This document shows positions 53,171 to 64,000 of a stretch of DNA of 64,000 bases, in pieces. Position numbers and translations under genes: made by a program. The DNA comes from Ligula intestinalis. Its lineage: Eukaryota > Platyhelminthes > Cestoda > Diphyllobothriidea > Diphyllobothriidae. How positions within the stretch are numbered: position 1 is the first letter of the stretch; each line of letters opens with the position of its first letter. The DNA lies in assembly GCA_036362985.1 (NCBI GenBank), contig JAYGXS010000007.1, forward strand, positions 7,200,343 through 7,264,342, read 5' to 3'. The notes under the pieces were generated by a model. That model was given only the letters and a program-made list of their open reading frames with translations. It was not told the DNA's origin and searched no databases.

Positions 53171-53780
53171 GCGAAAACTGGATCGATATAGCAGTGCACG
53201 AAGGACCGGAACTGACAATTTACAGTAAAAATAATACTCCTTTCAATTTTTTAGTAGTATTAGTTTTATATCCATCCACGTTTTGCATTTATAACGCCTC
53301 CCCACGCATAAACTCATGCGAAGGTCTTCGCGGTCTACCCGACTTGGCTACCTACGTTCCGTGATTATCCCGCTAGCAATCTTATCAGCCAGATCTGATG
53401 GCCTAAAAATTCACCTTTGGTTTGACCCAAAGCTGACTGTCGATTATCTGGACGGATGCCTCTGTTTTTCCCACACCGTTGGCGGACTCAGCAATTAGCA
53501 AGGAAGAATCAGGACGCGGCTTCCACACGGTGAAGATCCTGGGAACATTTGCAATGCCCCCGGTCGGAGTTCCCTTTTTTTCTCCTAAATCCCACGCATT
53601 ACCCCCACAAGAGTGAGAGTTTGTCTCACTGTCTGCTCCTATTTTCATCCTATGACACAGGACGGCTGGCCTCGCCAACAGTCTGAGAAACAAAATTTTC
53701 TGCAACCACTGCATATATGTACAAATAGGGAACTCAAAGGAATTTTTCCTACATATCCCTCAATATATTGATACTGATAC

Positions 53781-54480
53781 TGATGCTGCTTAATCATTGT
53801 AATTAAAACCGGGGTGTACGTAGACGCTTTGGCCAAAGCAAGTTCCCCTTTCTTTTCTGAATACAATATATTTTTTGCAAACATTTAGGCAGTAGCTCCA
53901 TCGTCATTTTCAAAAGATGACGGTTATTGCAGTGATCAGTTGGGACGCGGCGTTGCGTAAGATTGTGATGACATGACAATTAGGTCGTTGGCGGTCAGCC
54001 TTAAAGAATGCCGACGAGAGCGGACGTAGACCAGTGACAACAATAATTAACCCTAGGACTCCTTTGTTGTAAAATCTACAACATACACCTTCTTTGTACA
54101 TGTTGCATGCAGCAATTCCATATGGAATATGCCCGGCACACGTGAATATTATGGTGGTCACTCGCAGCGTACGGTGTTTTACTTACGTCACTGGTCATTC
54201 TAGCTGCATCGTGACAACAGAACATAGCCTTTCTTCGACGTTGCATGCCACCTATGCGAAAAAAATTGTCAACTTTTCTGAAATTCTAATTTCAAAAGGA
54301 CGCAAGCCACTCTCACTTGCAACTTTGGAATGCACACGGTGGGATTTTGTATTTGATGTTGTTTGTACAGCAGTAAAATACAGACATCTGAGTCGTACAT
54401 CTTTTGCGTTCTTTAAGGCACTTTTAAGTTCGCGCCAGCTTTTTCTACAACTAGCGTCTGCATTCTGAAAGGCTGACCAC
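53781..54480 (+). repeat. R2 part, copy 1: right half of the element split by the CR1 LINE
   Basis: Aligns with 57051-57760: AAAACCGG.GTGTACGT.GACGC, GGTTATTGCAGTGA.CAG, AATTAGGTCGTTG, AAAGAATGC.GACGAGAG, ACAATAATTAACCCT, TACATGTTGCA.GCAGCA and ATGGTGGTCACTCG.AGCGTA. A 124-codon ORF (54094-54468) overlaps it; its first ~50 codons resemble the ORF of copy 2. The end (54290-54430) turns into an R1-type sequence. Confidence 0.7.
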
Positions 54481-55599
54481 CAGCAGCGTCACAGTTGAAT
54501 CATGTCAATCCTTCGTAAAGCCGTGTATGACGCGATCACTGCAAATAGGGTCTCGTTTGAAAAATCACGAAGTTACAGCTACCCAAAAGTCCGCAAAACA
54601 GACTTCGGATTTAGAGGCACAATTGAGTGTTTCACATAGTAAGGGTAAGACATGTAAATTTGCTTATGTGTGAACCGAGATGTGAAAAAGCTTGCATTGC
54701 CTGCTACATGTTGACCATAGTTTCGACAAAAACCAGGATATTGTTCAAAAAAGATCGAAGTGCAGCCTATTTATTTACAGAGGTTAACGATTAAATAGTT
54801 GAAATTGTGCTGAAATAACTAACAATAAAAAGCAATAGGACGCCTCCCTGTCCATTCTATTTATACTCTTACCATTTTTGCAATGAGTCAAAGCACGTGC
54901 TTTCTTGAAATTGTTAGTGATTGTGCATTATAATTTAAGGAAAAAACCTGTTGCGGAATACACGATACTTAGTAAAATAAACTATTTCTAACCACGCATA
55001 GAAGACGCAAGCGTATAGGTTGACATCTCAACTGGGTGCCAGCTAGCTGGCCGATGATAAGAGGACATCCTGGTGCGCCGGTACTGAGCATCACGACATA
55101 AAACGTGCGCTTGTGTGTTACGCATCTCAACGATTTCTGGATAAATGTCATTGTGCATTTTCAAAACATCTTGACTGTTCCATGGACCGGAAATAGTAAA
55201 GCAGACCACCAAAGTTGCTTTAGCTCACTGCCTCACATTCAGACCGGATGCAATTCTAATGTGGTATATTTGCTAATTGTGCTTAAGTCGGTCTGTCTTC
55301 CATTATGAAGTCGGAGTTTGCTATTCAAATGAGAAAGGCATTGCTGGTTCGCCCTTCCTCAATATTTGCTCATATTAGAGGGAATGCTAGGGCTAGCCTT
55401 ATGATTAATTTCGCCTTTGTCTACTCAATAAAAATTGTTATTTATGATGACTAGCATATACTTATGTAATTTTAAAATGACACTAATTCCTGCATTTTCA
55501 AATCGTATTTTTGTTTGTTTTCCAGTTCAAAATTAATCGAGACGTGGATCAATATTCATAACAACGACTGTATTTGCGCCGGAGATTCCTTTGACTTTA
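54481..55599. other. Unassigned AT-rich DNA
   Basis: Short ORFs only. Nothing recognised. Confidence 0.4.
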
Positions 55600-57760
55600 T
55601 TCATAAATTAGTACAGGCGAGACGCTAATGACAGTCGCTTATTCATTTATATAGTACACATAGGTTACCCTATAATATATTCATATAAGAAGGCAATTCA
55701 TGCGCAAACAGAAGCATATAAACGTGACGTGTTTTCCTATTGCGGGCTTGGATGTCTCCAAAAAATTCAAATTCTCTTCCAATTTCGATAGTGGTGATTA
55801 GTATGTAACGCATACTGTTTTTGATAATCGCATTTGGCCAACATCTTTATGGTAATGAAGAGCATGTTGTTGTCGCCTATGCGTTTTATGTTTCACTAAG
55901 AGTGGTGTTCTCAATACTATCGGGAAAATTTCAGGGGTGACGTACCTACCATATGCATGCTGAAACAAAAGAAAGCAGCCTTGTTAACTTTAAGACAACA
56001 CACGTAGCGTCATTTCAATTATTTACGTGTGATGTTGATGTTATCCCAGTTGAATATCAATACTTTTCTTCAATAAATGTTATGCCTCGAGCTGAACTAA
56101 AAGAAACAGGATGTCCGAACTTTACACATTTGTGAAGAAAAAAGTTGCAACGCCACTGAATCGGGTTGTGTTGAATGCCGATCCGAGATGACGTAGCTGA
56201 AGATGACTTCCTTTTGGTTGAACTTCGATAATGTTAAATAATTTAAATTTCCTTCTAGTGTGGACTTGGATGCGTACGTTACTGCTGATAATCACACCAA
56301 ACATATTTTAATAACAGTAAGGTGCACGACTTGGTTAACTATCGGTTTTCATGTTTCACGACGTGAACTGTTCTCAGTGTCATTTCCGCCATCTGAAGGA
56401 GATTACTATATACCACATTAAAAATTTTAATAATGACAACCAAGTTAACATCATCTTTTTGTTGAAACAGTCTTTACAGTTTGAGTCACAGTTCCTTCGA
56501 ATGCATTGAAATCCCAATGTAAAGTGCATCGAGACTTTTAACCATGGTGTCAACTTACCTTAGGTAGAAAACATCTGCAATTCCCACAGCACTCAGCTGT
56601 TCAGAAACATAAGCTTTTGTGAATGAGCCGACCTAAGCGGAGGGACAATACTTGTATCAGCCTGATATGTCGACATCAGTCGCGGATTCTTCATAAAAGA
56701 CATAATCAGACAGCAGTAGCAAATGCGGGTCTGCTACTGTTCTCTGAGGATGACTCTGATGACAAATCCGCGACGGATGTCGCAACGTAAGGCTAATAAA
56801 TGGATTGATCAAGTGCTCGAGTCGTCTTCTTCTCAATTTCTTTCTGGGACTGACATATGTGCTTATACTGGTTAGCTTTCTCGGCCGGATGCGTTCTAAT
56901 AATGGGAAACGTTTACACCTCGTAAGGCCTCCACCTATTCGTATGTCCAGTTTCTGCTCAGGTGCCCCGACAATACGCTTTCGTTTATTGTATGATGCGC
57001 TTCCTGACTCCAGTAATTACTGTCAACACAATGAGAGACATTAAGGTTTTTTACACTTAATACATTTAAAACCGGTGTGTACGTGGACGCAGTGGCCAAG
57101 CATTATGAGCCAACACCACCCATTATTCAAGCAATGCAAGTTTCTCTCTGTTTTCTGAATCCAAAGTATTTTTTGCAGACTTATGGGGCGCAGCTACCTC
57201 GTAATTTGCAAAAGAAGGCGGTTATTGCAGTGACCAGGCAGTACGCGGCGTTACGTTTGATTGCAATGACGCGATAATTAGGTCGTTGATGATCAGCTTT
57301 AAAGAATGCTGACGAGAGTGGGTGTAGAATGGTGAAAACAATAATTAACCCTTTAATTCTGTAGATATTAAATCAGCAACCTAAACATTTTGGTACATGT
57401 TGCAAGCAGCATTTCCAGATCGAGTATGCCTAGCCCACTTGAAACGTATGGTGGTCACTCGTAGCGTACTACGTCCTACTTACGTCAGTTGTTATTTTGG
57501 CTGCATCGTGACTACATATCATAGCATTTCGTCGGCTTTGCAAGGTGAGCACGCACACAGCAGAAGTTTGTATTTGTTAGGTGATTTTTGCTCCGTAGGT
57601 TGGCAGTTACATGTATACGTCTTAATCGTACGACTTTTCAAGACGACCATCGCCGGCATTCTGAAAGGCCAGCGGCGTCAGCTTTGCGAGTTATCAATTC
57701 CACATAAAGCTGGGTACCGCGTACGCTCTGCAATTAAGGTTATCGTTTGAAAATGACCAG
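55600..57760 (+). repeat. R3+R2 element, copy 2 (uninterrupted, ~2.2 kb)
   Basis: Left 55600-57050 matches 48530-50123 and right 57051-57760 matches 53781-54480, so this copy shows the order before LINE insertion. It contains a hammerhead motif at 56750-56792 and a 117-codon ORF (57397-57750: RMVVTRSVLRPTYVSC...CIVTTYHSISSALQ). No transposase or RT is recognised, so it is non-autonomous or an unfamiliar type. Further R2 pieces are at 59865-60200 and 60370-60665 on the opposite strand. Confidence 0.65.
56750..56792 (+). ncRNA. Hammerhead-ribozyme motif in the R3 repeat
   Basis: GACTCTGATGA: the core CTGATGA is intact at 56756-56762, stem II ATCC-gcgac-GGAT is perfect, then GTCGCAACGTAAGG. The GAAA box reads GCAA, one change from consensus. 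The same 3' half reads GTCGAAACGTCAGG at 11652-11665. The 3' flank (CTTCTTCTCAATT) recurs at 11.7 and 49.9 kb. Probably an inactive copy of a once functional type I hammerhead. Confidence 0.6.
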
Positions 57761-58179
57761 AGTATTTGCTGTCCCAAAAGTCCGCAAATCATGTTTCGGA
57801 TTCAGAAGCCCGAGACGAGCTTGTTGTGTTGGACATGTACTTATTTGCTTCTGAATGAGCCTAAATCTGGGAATAGCCTGTGTTACATTCTATATTTTGA
57901 CCATTCTGCCTACCTAAACCAGGCTTTTGTTCAAAAGAGCTTCAAGTGCAGTTTATGTATATACAGAGCTTTACTTTAAACTGTTTGCTATTGTGTTGAA
58001 ATATCTTTCCATGACAACCAATAGGACACCCTCCTTTCCGTTCTTTAGCTGTTTAAAAGCACTATTCAAACTGAGTCAGACTCATTAAAGTAGACCAGAG
58101 GAAAAAGCGGTCTAGGCCAGATATCTTCACGACTTATTACTGCATGTTTAAGCCACAAACTACGCATAAAAACCTAGAG
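57761..58179. other. Unassigned DNA
   Basis: No motif recognised; a 62-codon ORF (57791-57979) has no known domain. Confidence 0.35.
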
Positions 58180-58560
58180 CGCCCAGACAGAAGAAACGCT
58201 GAGGATATGGCGAGCTCTGCCATGCACCAAGGATGTCTCAGAAGTGACCGAGCGTATCGGAATTGCACACCCTCCATGCGCAGACAGCTAATGAAAATAA
58301 TCGACCCCCAATGAATAATCCGGGATGGTGTATCGCATGACACGTTTATGCAGATCTTTTAACCAACGAGGGTAATGTGAATGCATGCTCGGTTCGCATG
58401 TCAGATGGAGTGACGCATTTTCGAGAGTAACCGCGCGCACACATGAGATGGGCCACGAATTTAACTTCCAGGCGCGAGGCTCAACGCTCACACTGGCAGC
58501 AATATAAGACGACACCTTATTGAAACCTGTGCTTCAGATAACTACTCAGCTAGCAGAAAT
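58180..58560 (+). pseudogene. PLE8: connector and GIY-YIG endonuclease C-terminal half
   Basis: RRNAEDMASSAMHQGCLRSD with NCTPSMRRQLM (58190-58300) matches the connector of PLE1. The GIY-YIG start is degraded. Then from about 58385 comes the block HVRWSDAFSRVTARTHEMGH and EFNFQ with ARGSTLTLAAIRRHLIETC, the region around the catalytic glutamate. Similarity to PLE1 (NYETGHEFNFAVARDIAHAG) is clear. Frames shift at least twice. Confidence 0.65.
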
Positions 58561-58693
58561 ATTTAGCTGGCGCCTGCATACATCATCATCCGCTAGAATT
58601 TATTTATGGTCTACCACTCTCCTTAACAAACTTTGAAGTTTAATTGGTTCCTTCCCCCCTATAACTGTTGCTTGTTTGCTTGGGCGCCTTCAT

Positions 58694-58735
58694 GTTTGGG
58701 GATGGACTCCCGCAAGGACCCGAAATCTCATAAAA
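58694..58735 (+). ncRNA. Hammerhead-like motif in the 3' terminal repeat of PLE8
   Basis: TTTGGGGATGGACTCC, loop CGCAA, GGACCCGAAATCTCA, then AATAAACCG and ATTCCGGGGTCG. The layout equals that at 1183-1225 (ATGGACTCT...AGAGCCC), with an intact GAAA here and a decayed CTGANGA (TTGGGGA). It lies in sense orientation about 135 bp after the nuclease end, as in PLE1. Confidence 0.45.
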
Positions 58736-58794
58736 AATAAACCGATTGATTCCGGGGTCGAGAAGACTTTTCTCTCGCCCATGCGAATACCTGG

Positions 58795-58925
58795 AACGAA
58801 ACCCTTTTCAGTCACTCTCGAACGCACCCGGCAGGGGCTTGCATTTATCAGGTGATTAACACTCTATAATTTTACATTCAAAATACACCAGTCTACGTCA
58901 TATGCGTTTTTCCAATGCTTGACGT
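58795..58925 (+). repeat. R1-type repeat fragment
   Basis: ACTCTCGAACGCAC, TTGCATTTATCAGGTGATTAA, CACTCTATAATTTTACATTC and GTCATATGCGTTTTTCCA match the R1 units of 11-15 kb. Confidence 0.55.
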
Positions 58926-59864
58926 GCCTTATATATTTTAAGAAACAAATATGATTCTAAACATGTTGGTATAAACTTCAAACAAAATCTATAATTATGG
59001 AACAAAAAGTCTTGTAAACTCGGAAAGTTTTCCAAATTTGCAGGAATTAGAAATATAACTTGAGATTAATTTTAACGCAATATGCAATAAATGCATAGAA
59101 AAATTTGGACAAAACTGATTTGTACGTACCTTTACATATATATTCCTGCCGTCCATCTGCCTGACGTATTTTGTGCTGAAAGATTTAAATTTTGGTTCGT
59201 GCGACCAAATGAATATTCAAGTGTAGCGGATGTGATCGAAAATTCCTAATTGAAAAGATTTTTTTTCAATATACTCTATAGATTTAATTCCTTTAAGCTA
59301 ACCCACTTTTGCGCAGAGTTAGGACGCCAGTTGAAGATATTTCGACTTTATATTGGCGGAAGTTAAAGAAATGCAAATTTGAACATCCATCGGTGGAATT
59401 TTATAAAAAATGAAAAGTCGGCTTGTTGAATATTTAAAGTAGCTTATTATTATAAGTTATGTTCAAGATATTTGTCTCAAAACACTATTTTTCTAAACAG
59501 AAAATACTATGAATGTGATTTCATATGAAGATTATACTTAATTTGAATGAACTTATTGTTAAATAATGTCACTTATTCGGAAATTGTGTATTTTTAAGAA
59601 AAAAAGATTTTTCTAAACAAAAAATAGCACCTTAGTTTCAAACGATGTTTCCTTTTGCATTATTATTTTAAAGATTTCGTACATGCGTTAATCACTTTGC
59701 AAAAATTGCCAGTTTTCCACAGATATTGCCGAAACATTTACGAGACTCGATTTGGGTATGATCGATTATGCTGTCATAGTAGAACAGATCGTCTTACTAC
59801 ACCTGAGTCAGAGCATGTTTAACGTAGCCAGGGCGCCAGTCAATACCATCAATTGATTGCATGT
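58926..59864. other. AT-rich DNA, nothing recognised
   Basis: No ORF above 60 codons. Confidence 0.5.
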
Positions 59865-60200
59865 GTATTAATAGCATTGCTCTCCCTGGCTTGCGTGACA
59901 TCTTTCAAGATCTTCGAAGGCCTTGTCACCAGCAATTACGCTGCATGCAACACATGTCAAAGCATGTGTTCCAGCATGTCTGAGCATGACCCTCCCGGAC
60001 AGGCTACCTAACAGAATACAGTCAGAGGTGACAGTTGCATGCCTGTCCTGCAAAACCGCCAATGCGATATCATGTTTTAATTAAGATGCCGCCAAAATAA
60101 CAAGTGACGTAATTACAACGTCGTGTGCTGCGGGTCACAAGTTTAAGATGCACGCGTGTTGGGCACGTTTTATATGGAATTGTTGCATGCAACATTAACC
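59865..60200 (-). repeat. R2 repeat fragment, reverse copy 1
   Basis: On the minus strand: GTGCCCAACACGCGTG, CTTGTGACCCGCAGCACACG, TACGTCACTTGTTATTTTGG, GGTTTTGCAGGACAGGCATG, CACCTCTGACTGTATTCTGT and CATGCTGGAAC. It aligns with 54130-54260 and 57420-57590 on the plus strand. Confidence 0.6.
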
Positions 60201-60369
60201 CTGTAAACTTAAATATTGTTGTCAGCTATGTTCGGCTATTATGGTCGGCATTTTAAAGACTGACCACAGATGGCGTTATCATGGTGCCATCAATTTCCTA
60301 TTTAAATCTGCATACTGCGTGATCACTACAATGACTGCCTTCATTTAAAAATGACAAATTAATTACTGC

Positions 60370-60665
60370 CGCAAAATCGGTAACCCATTAAGCAGAACAT
60401 TAGGTCTTGCCACCAGCAGTAAGCGAGTGTTGAACAATATATGAATTTGTCTCTAACAGATAAATCACCTAGGGGAAAAAGGTCAGAGGTGATAATTGCA
60501 TGCTTGCTCTGGTAAACGGCCGAAACACTATGATCTGTAATCATGATGCCGCAAACATTTGAAATGACGTGAGTAAAACACCGTAGGCTGCAAGTGACCA
60601 CCATAACATTCACATGTATTAGGCACGTTTGACATGGAAATTTTTCATGCAGCCTCGTATGTTCC
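60370..60665 (-). repeat. R2 repeat fragment, reverse copy 2
   Basis: Minus strand: GTGAATGTTATGGTGGTCAC, CCTACGGTGTTTTACTCACG, GATTACAGATCATAGTGTTT and AGCAAGCATGCAATTATCAC. An 84-codon ORF (60613-60359) begins MNVMVVTCSLRCFTHV and resembles the ORFs of the two plus-strand copies. Confidence 0.6.
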
Positions 60666-63600
60666 AGTCCTTAAGACAACAGTGTACGCAACTGACATCG
60701 AAATTTGTTGAAGCTGACTGCCAGCGAAGTAGTCGTCAGGACATCGAAATCTTACGTGAAGCCATGACGCGCATATTCACGACATGTAACGTCTAGTTCG
60801 TCATTGACGCAGTAGATGCTGCTCAAAAGTCTGCAACGCATACTTTAGTTCAAGAAAACAGAGATGAAATTGCAGTATTTCAAATAATTATGTCGCCACG
60901 TAAACTTTTGTGTTTCCGCTTCCGCTTGAACAGGTTAATGAAAAGGCAGTGTTTGCTTTTAGGCCTTGAACAATGCATCGATTAAACCCTGAGTTTTTAG
61001 AAACCAAGTTTTATTGTCAGATTATGTTATCACTGACTTGCATGCTTCAATGTCCACCATTGTTTTAACGGAACTTACTGATGCAAGCAATAATAATCTT
61101 CCTGTTTCTTCTCCCTTAAGTTATTTCATTTTATGTTTTCGAAGATAATAAAATTTATGTTTGAGATAAAACATTTTACATTATAATTTGTAAAATTAGA
61201 ACACCGATGGCGGATGCAAATAAAAAAATTTGTGAGAACGCAATTACGAAGAAGGAAGTGCACACATTTGGATAGAAAATCAATGCGCATTCCGTACCTG
61301 ACACAGTGGGCATGTCATACCCCAACATTCACACGCATATTAAAAAAAAATCAAAAATCGACTTAAGAAGCCCACAACTTTTGCGACTTAGACTTTTGTC
61401 GTTTTGCTGTTGAACTGTGGATCAAAAATCACCTATCATATGCTTACTCCTGCCGTGTACATTCTAAAGTGGCAAGGCAAAATGGAAACTGTCCTTTAAC
61501 TCCCACACTACAGACATCACGTGATAATTATTGTCCTCGTGGGTGCCACGACCGTCAAATCACACACATTTTGGTATCGCAACCTATAACTTTATAAACT
61601 CAACTCCCATGATGCTCACTTGCTATGTAAAACGATGTCATTTCATGGTATTCGGCCCCATTTAATTACAACAACGCACAGCATATTTTGAGCTATTGCA
61701 GTAAGCCTCCCGCTTTTTTGCTAAGTGAATTCAAATAAGATTTATAGATAGGAAACACTGTACCGTAATTGATCCTTTTCTTAAGAGACCTCATGAAAGA
61801 TCATGGCCAGAGAGACGTCCAAAATGCATTTGTTAATTGGCCTTCACGTTGTCAACTTTTCAACAACTAAAGGGTGTGATCCATCCACTGTCGTTTATAT
61901 CGCTTAAATATGCTTAAGATATCAAAATTCTCCTCGCCAGCATTACAAGCCAAAGTTATTGTTTTTAATAATGCATATATGACAAAGAATGACATCAGTG
62001 TTGAAGGGCGTACATCAAGGTTAGCGTAGATTTCAGAGCAACCCCCCCCCCCCAACTTCTCAAACTATATGTCAGTATCTGCATGAGGAAAAAAACAACT
62101 GTTCTAAAATGATATTAATTGAACATATATAAAATAAAATTGCAACCTTTCCTCTGAAAAGGATTAATATTCCCGAATATAACAACGCTTGACGTTGTAT
62201 GACAGTTTGCGACATAAACAAATGCGCTGAGTTTATGGATGCTTTCGTATGCCGTTTTCAAACTTCCAGATTGCGTTGCAATTCTGTAGCGCCAAAGTAA
62301 AGGATGTGATGGTTAACGTCGGCCAACGTGCGAGAAGGGTAGACCTAAGGAAAAAGACAGGCGAATAGATGCAATAATCACAGTCATTTAATATGCACAA
62401 GCCCGTGCCGATACACAATGAAAAGCGGAAACTCATTTATTGCAAAACACTTTGCGTGCAAAGTCGCGCAATCCATCAACATTGTTCAGGTTCGTGAAAC
62501 GGTCTACTCTGAGCGGCCAGGGCATTTACAGAAGGTGCACGGTAATATAAATGGAACATTGCAAACATCTGTTTCCGCTAATGATTTGTACTTCACGTTA
62601 TAGCAAACATTTTCAGGTATGTGTCAATAGCTGCACATGGCGAAAGCCATCTGTTATGAAGAGAACTATTATCTCCGAATGGCCAAACACTTGACTTTGC
62701 ATGACAGTTAATACCTCAAAGAGTGTTGCTCCTTCCACGACGTACGTACATGGATAGGATGATGTTTTGAGAAAGTAGCCATTTAAGCACAGCCAAAGCC
62801 GCCATGTGAAGCAGTAATTGGACATTTTAAGAGAGCCTGTGTCTGATCTGATTTATGTTACTGTTGTTAGTTTTATCTTAAAGTATGATTTTGTGCGAAA
62901 AAAAGTTTTCTCCATTCCTTTGAGTTTATGTAGGAAGGTGTATTTTTATAAATATACACTTCAGTTACCAGACTGCAAAAGCATTAAGGCCTAGATCAGG
63001 CGTATTTAATGTTCATACACCTTCTTATGATGCACGTGATAATACTGTTTCCTGCGATAGGAATAAAGGTAAAACCCTTAAAGTAAAAAACTGGAGCTTC
63101 TATATGAAGACACACAGGATACACTGGTCGCATCGCCAAATGGCCGATCTCTTGCAGCCACGTGCAACGGTAAGAATATCTTGTATTTTGTGTTATTTAA
63201 ACGTCCAAAGCTTCATTTCCGTTTTAGGCAAACGTACTGTTAATGGTATGGCCGACCGGACTGCACTAATCCCAGAAGACCAGGAATGTTCTTGTGTCGC
63301 CCGAATTTGCCTGCACGTTTTGAAAAAGTGATTTGCAATAAACGTGCTTAATGCAATCTTCCTCTTTTCGTCGTGCCTCGGCATGCTATTTTTCATATAA
63401 ACCGTATTTGATAATCGCATTTCACCAGCCGTGCATTTTCTTAAGGACTGCTTTTCTCGCCCATCGGACGACAATTGGAAATGTTGCATTCAACATCCAT
63501 TGCAAAATTGTAGGTTTTAATTCTTAAAAGGTTGACAGTTTGTTAGGCTAATTACCTTCGGCATTCTTAGATGCAGACTGCCAAAGACGCATTAAATCGC

Positions 63601-63740
63601 ATTAAATATTATCGCATTAAATATTATTCGACAAGCTGAATACGTGAAGTATAATACGCCCACTCACTCAGATACGGAATGTGCAGCTATTTTAGATCCG
63701 GATTTAGGTCTTCGTAATTGCGTCCTCATACGAAGACTGT
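60666..63740. other. Unassigned DNA with simple repeats
   Basis: A C11-12 run lies at 62041-62052. A short tandem (CGCATTAAATATTAT, about three copies) is at 63588-63632. Minus-strand ORFs at 62825-62613 and 63489-63193 (98 codons) have no recognised domain. Short similarity between about 62170-62210 and 62670-62710 was seen. Confidence 0.4.
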
Positions 63741-63744
63741 CCTC

Positions 63745-64000
63745 TTAAGCAGTCCAACTGGCCACTAAGAGGTCATCGCTGTGGGCATATACAAATGGCA
63801 AGCCTCGTAAAACACGGCCAATGAACATCGGAAACGTTTGGACAGTATCGCTTAAGCCAAAGGACATGCGAATGAATTCGAAAAGGCCGATGTGTGGTAA
63901 CGGCAGTCTTTGGAATATCCTCAGGAGCGACCGGAATCTGATGAAAGGCACGTACCCAGACTATCTTCAAGAAAACTGATTTGCCGAAGAGGGCTCCAGC
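63745..64000 (-). pseudogene. Ty3/gypsy reverse-transcriptase fragment running off the window
   Basis: Minus strand: AFHQIPVAPEDIPKTAVTT (from 63950), then after a frameshift near 63890 IGLFEFIRMSFGLSDTVQTF, IGRVLRGLPFVYAHSDDLLV and a stop at 63745. The pattern is that of Ty3/gypsy RT: A-F-H-Q-I-P, F-E-F-x-R-M-x-F-G-L and the DD box. The usual Y-x-D-D reads HSDD here and there is a frameshift, so it is inactive. Further domains would lie beyond 64000 (N-terminal side); the RNase H and integrase side is missing at 63745. Confidence 0.8.

Larger units (their letters stand above)
50124..53780 (+). mobile_element. CR1-like LINE, copy c (about 3.65 kb), nested in the R3/R2 element
   Basis: Contains a 5' region with two ~150 bp tandem monomers, an ORF2 relic with AP endonuclease and reverse transcriptase, a ~600 bp 3' UTR and a short tandem tail (ATTGATACTGATACTGATGC near 53765). 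The flanks on both sides join into the continuous sequence seen at 57.03-57.06 kb, which fixes the insertion limits to about 10-15 bp. It is almost full length but lacks an obvious ORF1. Confidence 0.75.

Noticed and set aside
1..64000. CRISPR arrays, bacterial operons, rRNA genes
   Set aside because: No regularly spaced identical short repeats, no closely packed genes with ribosome binding sites and no rRNA sequence were seen; all evidence points to a eukaryotic nuclear genome.

Overview
The window looks like nuclear DNA of a repeat-rich metazoan, most plausibly a flatworm (a tapeworm or a relative). It is AT-rich and has two assembly gaps (19479-19488 and 31520-32476). Nearly everything recognisable is mobile-element debris: Penelope-like elements (PLEs), CR1-like LINEs, pogo/Tigger and Tc1/mariner DNA transposons, tRNA-derived SINEs and one Ty3/gypsy fragment. 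The flatworm assignment is inferred from this mixture and from the hammerhead-bearing repeats; no host marker gene was found. No bacterial operon, CRISPR array or intact host gene is visible. Almost every long reading frame is broken by stops or frameshifts.

Layout. 1-10 kb: AT-rich DNA, a PLE on the minus strand (1.15-3.76 kb), a stray PLE terminal repeat (6.6 kb), a dispersed repeat (8.4 kb) and a second PLE remnant (9.85-10.5 kb). 11-16 kb: an array of five diverged ~350 bp repeats, then two head-to-head tRNA-derived SINEs that carry hammerhead-ribozyme cores. 16.7-24.4 kb: a Tigger MITE, two CR1 LINE 3' ends, a PLE with inverted terminal repeats, and a longer Tigger element inserted into the second CR1. 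24.5-32.5 kb: a possible solo LTR, three adjoining PLE pieces in opposite orientations (26.7-30.0 kb), a tRNA-like sequence and the large gap. 32.5-39.5 kb: satellite-like ~350 bp units, a duplicated ~0.8 kb repeat interrupted by a young 234 bp insertion, an unidentified 145-codon ORF with relic copies, a PLE endonuclease scrap and tRNA-like SINEs. 39.5-48 kb: a Tc1/mariner transposase remnant, a second Tigger MITE, an almost empty inverted pair of PLE terminal repeats, and sparse AT-rich DNA. 48.5-60.7 kb: two copies of a ~2.2 kb repeat, one split by a CR1 LINE with endonuclease and reverse transcriptase, plus another PLE scrap and two reverse-strand partial copies. The right edge holds part of a Ty3/gypsy reverse transcriptase.

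The most interesting theme is the recurring small self-cleaving-RNA motif (hammerhead core: CTGANGA, a short stem II, GAAAC-GTC). It appears in PLE terminal repeats, in the SINEs and in a third repeat family. In three PLEs and one near-empty derivative the motif-bearing terminal repeats lie in inverted orientation at the two ends. The youngest-looking insertion is a 234 bp element whose two copies differ at three positions and one of which has a 26 bp target duplication. All similarity statements come from reading and aligning by eye; no database search was run.
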